Source: Streptomyces sp. DvalAA-43 (GTDB lineage: Bacteria > Actinomycetota > Actinomycetes > Streptomycetales > Streptomycetaceae). From it: a DNA stretch of 64,000 nucleotides. The DNA lies in assembly GCF_900091725.1 (NCBI RefSeq), contig NZ_FMBW01000071.1, forward strand, positions 546,970-610,969, written 5' to 3'. Below the pieces are notes generated by a model. It saw nothing but the letters and a program-made list of their open reading frames with translations. It was not told where the DNA came from and did not search any database. Shown here piece after piece: positions 60,855-64,000 of the stretch; within the stretch, counting starts at the first letter, position 1, and every line of letters begins with the position of its first letter. Position numbers and translations under genes: made by a program.

Positions 60855-60954
60855 GGGTGTGACGGGGGTGTGATGGGCCGCTGTGAGGGCGCGTCACACC
60901 CGCTCCCGCCTAGGGGTTTGGGTGTGACGCGGCTGTCACATGTGATGGGTGTCA
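60855..60954. repeat. GGGTGTGAC repeats: candidate clt/TRS transfer locus
   Basis: Between the translocase stop and the next gene are copies of GGGTGTGA(C): 60855-60863, 60866-60873, inverted GTCACACCC 60893-60901, 60920-60928, and variant GGGTGTCA 60947-60954. The inner pair forms an 11-bp inverted repeat (GCGTCACACCC / GGGTGTGACGC). A TCACATGTGA palindrome is at 60936-60945. In Streptomyces plasmids the TraB-type translocase recognises short tandem repeats at clt, next to its gene; these fit that position. Confidence 0.65.
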
Positions 60955-63015
60955 GGCGGCGGCGAGGACGGGGACGATGCGCCACCGGCCGGTCTGGGAG
61001 GTCGGCTGGAGACGGCCCTCCACGGAGGCGTCCTTCAGCCGCTTGGACACCCAGGACCGACCGAGGTTGTTGCGGTCGCACCAGTCCATGAAGTCCTTCG
61101 GTCCGATGACCATTTGCCCGGCCGCCTCGAACTCGTCGAGCGCGCGGGTGAACAACTGCCTGGCTTCCTCCGGGGACGGTTTGCGGCCGGTCTCCTGGCC
61201 GAACAGCGGGGTGTCGTCGCCCTGCTGGGCCGCGGGGAGGTCGGCCTCTGGGTCCATCGCGGCGTCCTCCGGGTCGAGGAGGGTGCCGGTCTGGATGGTG
61301 TCGTCCTGGTCCGGCACGGTGGCCTGCCCTGTCTCGTCGGTGCGGCGGCCGGTGTACGCGTTGCCGACGACCGCCCTGGCGGCCCCGGCGGTAACCGGGT
61401 CAGCGGCGGCGCCGTTACGCACGGCCCACTGGGCGAGCATTTCCATGACGGCCGTGGCGTCCGGGGTGAACTGCTGCGTCCTGGCCGGTGAGGCGTAGCG
61501 GTCGGGGTCGATGCCGCCTGCGACGACGTAGCAGTAGCCCGGCCTGCGGTTGCCCCATGCTCCGGGGTGGGCTCCGGCGTCGATGACCGCGTCCGGGAGG
61601 CTGAACCCCTCGTCGCGCGGGTCGCATCCGAGGGCGATCACGGACGGGAGCGAGGCCCGGGTACTGGTCGACATCTGGTCGTAGGAGGGGCGTTGGAGTG
61701 ACACGAACAGCGAGCACCCGGCGGACCGGGCCTCTTGGGCGATGCCGGTGAACGCGTTGTCCCCGAGCTGCCGCAGCGTGTTGGCGGCTTCCTCCATCCA
61801 GGCGACCAGGTACGGCAGGCCCTCGCAGCCGCACGCCGTGCTGTCGGGTCGGCAGGAGTGCGCCGGGTCGGTCTGCGGCTCGGCTGCCTGCGGCGTCCAC
61901 TGCCGGTAGGAGTGCTTGCCCAGCCACCCGGTCCGGGCCGGGATGACGTGCTGGAGCGCTTCCACCATCGCCTCGGTACCGGCGCCGCCCTCCACTGCCC
62001 AGTCGTAGGCGGGCAGTAGCGGCCGGAAGTCCTGGAACGCCTTCGGGTCGGACAGCCACATGATGACGTCGCGGCGGGACAGGATCTCCGTCTGGAGGTT
62101 CAGGGCGGTGTCGCCCTTGCCGGAACCGGTGCCCCCGGCGACGAGGAAGTGCTGGGCGTTGCGCCCGGCGGCCGGGTCACCGGGTAGCCACACCATCAGC
62201 GGGGAGCCGTCGTCGTACCGGCCGATGACGAGCGGGTCCATGATCGAGGCGCCCGGCTGCGAGGGGCCTTCCCACTCCTGGGGCTCGGTCAGCATGTCCT
62301 TGGGCACGATGACCAGGTCGCCGCGGCGGGCAGAGTCCGGGTCGGGCTGGTAGCGCACCGCCGACTGCGGCAGGTCGAGCGCGGACGCGATCCGCACCAG
62401 GGCACGGGCCACGTCGTCGTTGGTCTGCGTGCCCCCGTCCAGCGCCAGGCTGGCGGTGACCCGGTTCGGCTCGACCTCGGTCCGCCCGATCCTGGCCTTG
62501 GCCAGGCCCACCTTCTCCAGCAGGCCCTTGTCGGCGGACTCGATGGCCGCGGGGCCGTCCGAGGTGCGCAGCGCCATGCGGATGTTCCAGGACAGGGCCA
62601 GGACGGCCCCGCCCATCAGGTAGGTGTCGGGCAGGATGCCGGTCAGGGGCCCGGCGAGCGCGGCTCCGGTCATCCATGCGGACCCGGCCGCGACCGTGAT
62701 CGCGGAGTGCAGGCGCCGCTGCGGGCTGGTCTCCCGACCGGCCCACCAGGTGGCCCCGGTGAGGGCGACCGTGGACAGGGTCAGCCCGACCCCGGCCGCG
62801 ACCGAGTCGGCCCACAGCAGGTGAGCACCGGTCCCGGCGACGCCGATCCCTGCGACGCCGAGCCACGGCGGCATGTGCGGCTTGGCGCGGTGCAGGAGGT
62901 ACGCCCCGATGCTGCCGCCGGTCGACGTGCTGTGCTCGCGGTTCCTCATCCGCCGTTCCATCCTCTCCAGCTCCCGGTCCACGTCCCGTTCGTCCTGGTC
63001 AACCCGGCGGTTCAC
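60952..63015 (-). CDS. FtsK/SpoIIIE-like DNA translocase (TraB/TraSA type) of the AICE
   Basis: 687 residues. Cytoplasmic N-terminus, hydrophobic helices (about 30-75, 80-115), FtsK-like motor (about 220-500) and a C-terminal winged helix (about 615-687, DFMDWCDRNNLGRSWVSKRL, shown in part) expected to read transfer repeats. Walker A reads VAGGTGSGKGDT (around 290): Gly, not Ser/Thr, follows the lysine. Walker B-like YLVAWMEEAANTL. It moves double-stranded DNA between hyphae. The GTG 63015 overlaps the upstream stop (GTGA). Confidence 0.9.
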   Translation of the reverse strand: MNRRVDQDERDVDRELERMERRMRNREHSTSTGGSIGAYLLHRAKPHMPPWLGVAGIGVAGTGAHLLWADSVAAGVGLTLSTVALTGATWWAGRETSPQRRLHSAITVAAGSAWMTGAALAGPLTGILPDTYLMGGAVLALSWNIRMALRTSDGPAAIESADKGLLEKVGLAKARIGRTEVEPNRVTASLALDGGTQTNDDVARALVRIASALDLPQSAVRYQPDPDSARRGDLVIVPKDMLTEPQEWEGPSQPGASIMDPLVIGRYDDGSPLMVWLPGDPAAGRNAQHFLVAGGTGSGKGDTALNLQTEILSRRDVIMWLSDPKAFQDFRPLLPAYDWAVEGGAGTEAMVEALQHVIPARTGWLGKHSYRQWTPQAAEPQTDPAHSCRPDSTACGCEGLPYLVAWMEEAANTLRQLGDNAFTGIAQEARSAGCSLFVSLQRPSYDQMSTSTRASLPSVIALGCDPRDEGFSLPDAVIDAGAHPGAWGNRRPGYCYVVAGGIDPDRYASPARTQQFTPDATAVMEMLAQWAVRNGAAADPVTAGAARAVVGNAYTGRRTDETGQATVPDQDDTIQTGTLLDPEDAAMDPEADLPAAQQGDDTPLFGQETGRKPSPEEARQLFTRALDEFEAAGQMVIGPKDFMDWCDRNNLGRSWVSKRLKDASVEGRLQPTSQTGRWRIVPVLAAA

Positions 63016-63581
63016 TGAGCGGTCCAGTTCATGCGGGGGCGCTCCGGCCGCTGGGCGCGGTGGCGGTGGGCGTTGAGCTCGCCCTCGTAGTCCTGCTGGA
63101 ACTGGGCGTACGTCGCGGCGGCGAGCTTGGCTGCGTTGCGCAGTTCGTCGGCCGCGCGCTGAAGCTTCCGCGAGACCTTGAACGCGCGGATCTTGGCGCC
63201 GCCCATCCGGCCGTCCGGGTCGGGCACTGTGCTGAGCACGGACTTGAGGATCTCGGCGCCCATGGCGACCTCGAAGGAGAGCATCACGGCCGCGGCCCGC
63301 AGGCTGTTGCAGTAGTCGCGGATCTGGGCCGGGGAGGAGAACTCCGGTGCGGGGAGCAGGCTTTCGGCGTGCTGGCGGGCACTGGCGGGGGCGGCCTTGG
63401 TCTTGGTGTTGTTGACCGTGACGTTGATCGGCGGGACGAACCCACCGGCGGCGGCGCCGACGAAGTTTCCGGCGGCGGTGGCCGCACCGGCCGCGAACTT
63501 GGCGCCCTTCCCGCTGGGGCTCGATCCGCCGCTGGTCCGGGGGCGGGGGGCGTGGGGCCGCGGGGTGCTGGTGGTTGCCAT
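63012..63581 (-). CDS. AICE conserved protein upstream of the translocase
   Basis: 189 residues. Low-complexity, basic N-terminus (MATTSTPRPHAPRPRTSGG), a Gly/Ala hydrophobic stretch (about 30-52, possibly membrane-associated), and a helical C-terminal half (75-180). AAGGAG 9 nt before ATG 63581. It overlaps the translocase gene by 4 nt, suggesting a partner in DNA transfer. I do not recognise a defined family. Confidence 0.75.
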   Translation of the reverse strand: MATTSTPRPHAPRPRTSGGSSPSGKGAKFAAGAATAAGNFVGAAAGGFVPPINVTVNNTKTKAAPASARQHAESLLPAPEFSSPAQIRDYCNSLRAAAVMLSFEVAMGAEILKSVLSTVPDPDGRMGGAKIRAFKVSRKLQRAADELRNAAKLAAATYAQFQQDYEGELNAHRHRAQRPERPRMNWTAQ

Positions 63582-63595
63582 GGGGGTGCTCCTTT

Positions 63596-63988
63596 TCAGG
63601 CGGAGAGGCAGAGGGCCGCGACGACGAGCGCGGCGATGTGGGCGGTCTGGTCGACGTGCGCGGCACCGCCGGTAGCGGCCCACTTGGTCTGGCGGGCCAG
63701 GCGCATCCAGGCCGCGACGGGCCAACGCCGGTCGATCACCGCGTGCGTGGCACCAATCCACAAGACCGCAGCCAGAGCGGGCAGCAGCGGAAGCCGCCAG
63801 CCCAGGACCGCCGCGCCGAGGACGAGCAGGGTCGCGCAGACCGCGACGTGCGTGACGGCGTGGCAGAGGTTCGCCCGCCAACCGGCCACGCCCGGCAGGG
63901 CCTTGTGCCCGGCCTGGTGGTCGGTCTGCAGCGGGTAGTCGGCGATCAGATGGCCGACGTAGAGCAGGAACGCGAGATCAGCGAACAC
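63596..63988 (-). CDS. DUF3307-like membrane protein
   Basis: 130 residues, about four hydrophobic segments. The N-terminal pattern LLYVGHLIADYPLQTDHQAGHK, shown here in outline, with H...DYPLQT, is characteristic of DUF3307 membrane proteins. Function unknown. GTG 63988 follows AGGAGGCGTCCA. It lies 14 bp upstream of the 189-residue gene in the same transcript; more element genes must lie to the right. Confidence 0.75.
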   Translation of the reverse strand: MFADLAFLLYVGHLIADYPLQTDHQAGHKALPGVAGWRANLCHAVTHVAVCATLLVLGAAVLGWRLPLLPALAAVLWIGATHAVIDRRWPVAAWMRLARQTKWAATGGAAHVDQTAHIAALVVAALCLSA

Positions 63989-64000
63989 TGGACGCCTCCT

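Larger units (their letters stand above)
55100..64000. mobile_element. Actinomycete integrative and conjugative element (AICE, pSAM2-like), left part
   Basis: Order from the tRNA: integrase, excisionase, replication helicase, prim-pol and an FtsK/TraB-type translocase, with small genes between; no phage structural gene is seen. This is the pSAM2/SLP1-type AICE plan, in which double-stranded DNA is moved by a single translocase protein instead of a type IV system. All genes lie on the minus strand, many with 4-nt overlaps. The left limit is in or just after tRNA-Ser(TGA); the right limit is outside the window. Confidence 0.88.

Noticed and set aside
55100..64000. Prophage
   Set aside because: An integrase is present, but no capsid, tail, terminase or lysis genes; prim-pol, D5 helicase and an FtsK-type translocase fit an AICE instead.

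Overview
The window is chromosomal DNA from a Streptomyces. GC content is very high, GTG/ATG starts with GGAGG-type ribosome sites are common, and strong GC bias opens long spurious frames opposite real genes. It carries Streptomyces-only genes such as ssgR-ssgA (sporulation), DUF5326 and DUF5926. From memory, the gene order matches the S. coelicolor SCO392x-SCO398x segment, which lies close to oriC.

Layout. 1-3054: a cut LysR regulator, a cystathionine gamma-lyase/synthase-type enzyme, a phage-holin-like membrane protein, a cupin and DUF5326. 3298-9025: ssgR and ssgA, a YibE/F membrane protein, thiC behind a TPP riboswitch, and a membrane protein. 9103-12898: metallophosphoesterase, LacI regulator, histidinol-phosphate aminotransferase. 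13081-21185: a consensus Rex operator, cydA-cydB-cydCD (cytochrome bd oxidase plus its fused exporter), and a GAF-GAF sensor kinase. A perfect parS centromere site covers the cydCD start codon. 21222-29159: HAD phosphatase, F420-type oxidoreductase, two unrecognised proteins, RNA 2'-phosphotransferase, then an overlapping M24 peptidase / EphD-like hydrolase-SDR fusion / MerR operon. 29448-33042: a four-gene ABC export operon. 33399-38068: a frameshifted Streptomyces gene, tRNA-Ser(GCT), HAD phosphatase, serS and pheA. 38100-44221: the copper-trafficking/DyP peroxidase (DtpA) locus. 44435-54824: ATPase-type anti-sigma proteins, Xaa-Pro aminopeptidase, a SpoIIE-type phosphatase with a degraded active site, prim-pol-like protein, DUF5926, glycerophosphodiesterase and an HtrA protease.

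55013-64000: tRNA-Ser(TGA), followed immediately by an actinomycete integrative and conjugative element (AICE) that runs off the right edge. All its genes in the window are on the minus strand: integrase, excisionase, D5-type replication helicase, prim-pol, small Cys-rich proteins, and an FtsK/TraB-type DNA translocase. Repeats beside the translocase gene look like a clt transfer site.

The least expected layer is not protein-coding. Besides the parS site (and a one-mismatch second site inside the dtpA gene), there are clusters of DnaA boxes at 25480-25546 and 36669-36987, with further boxes at 29259 and 33546-33696. This fits an origin-proximal region that helps control replication initiation and chromosome segregation. 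The assignments come from motif reading and memory of gene families; no database search was run.
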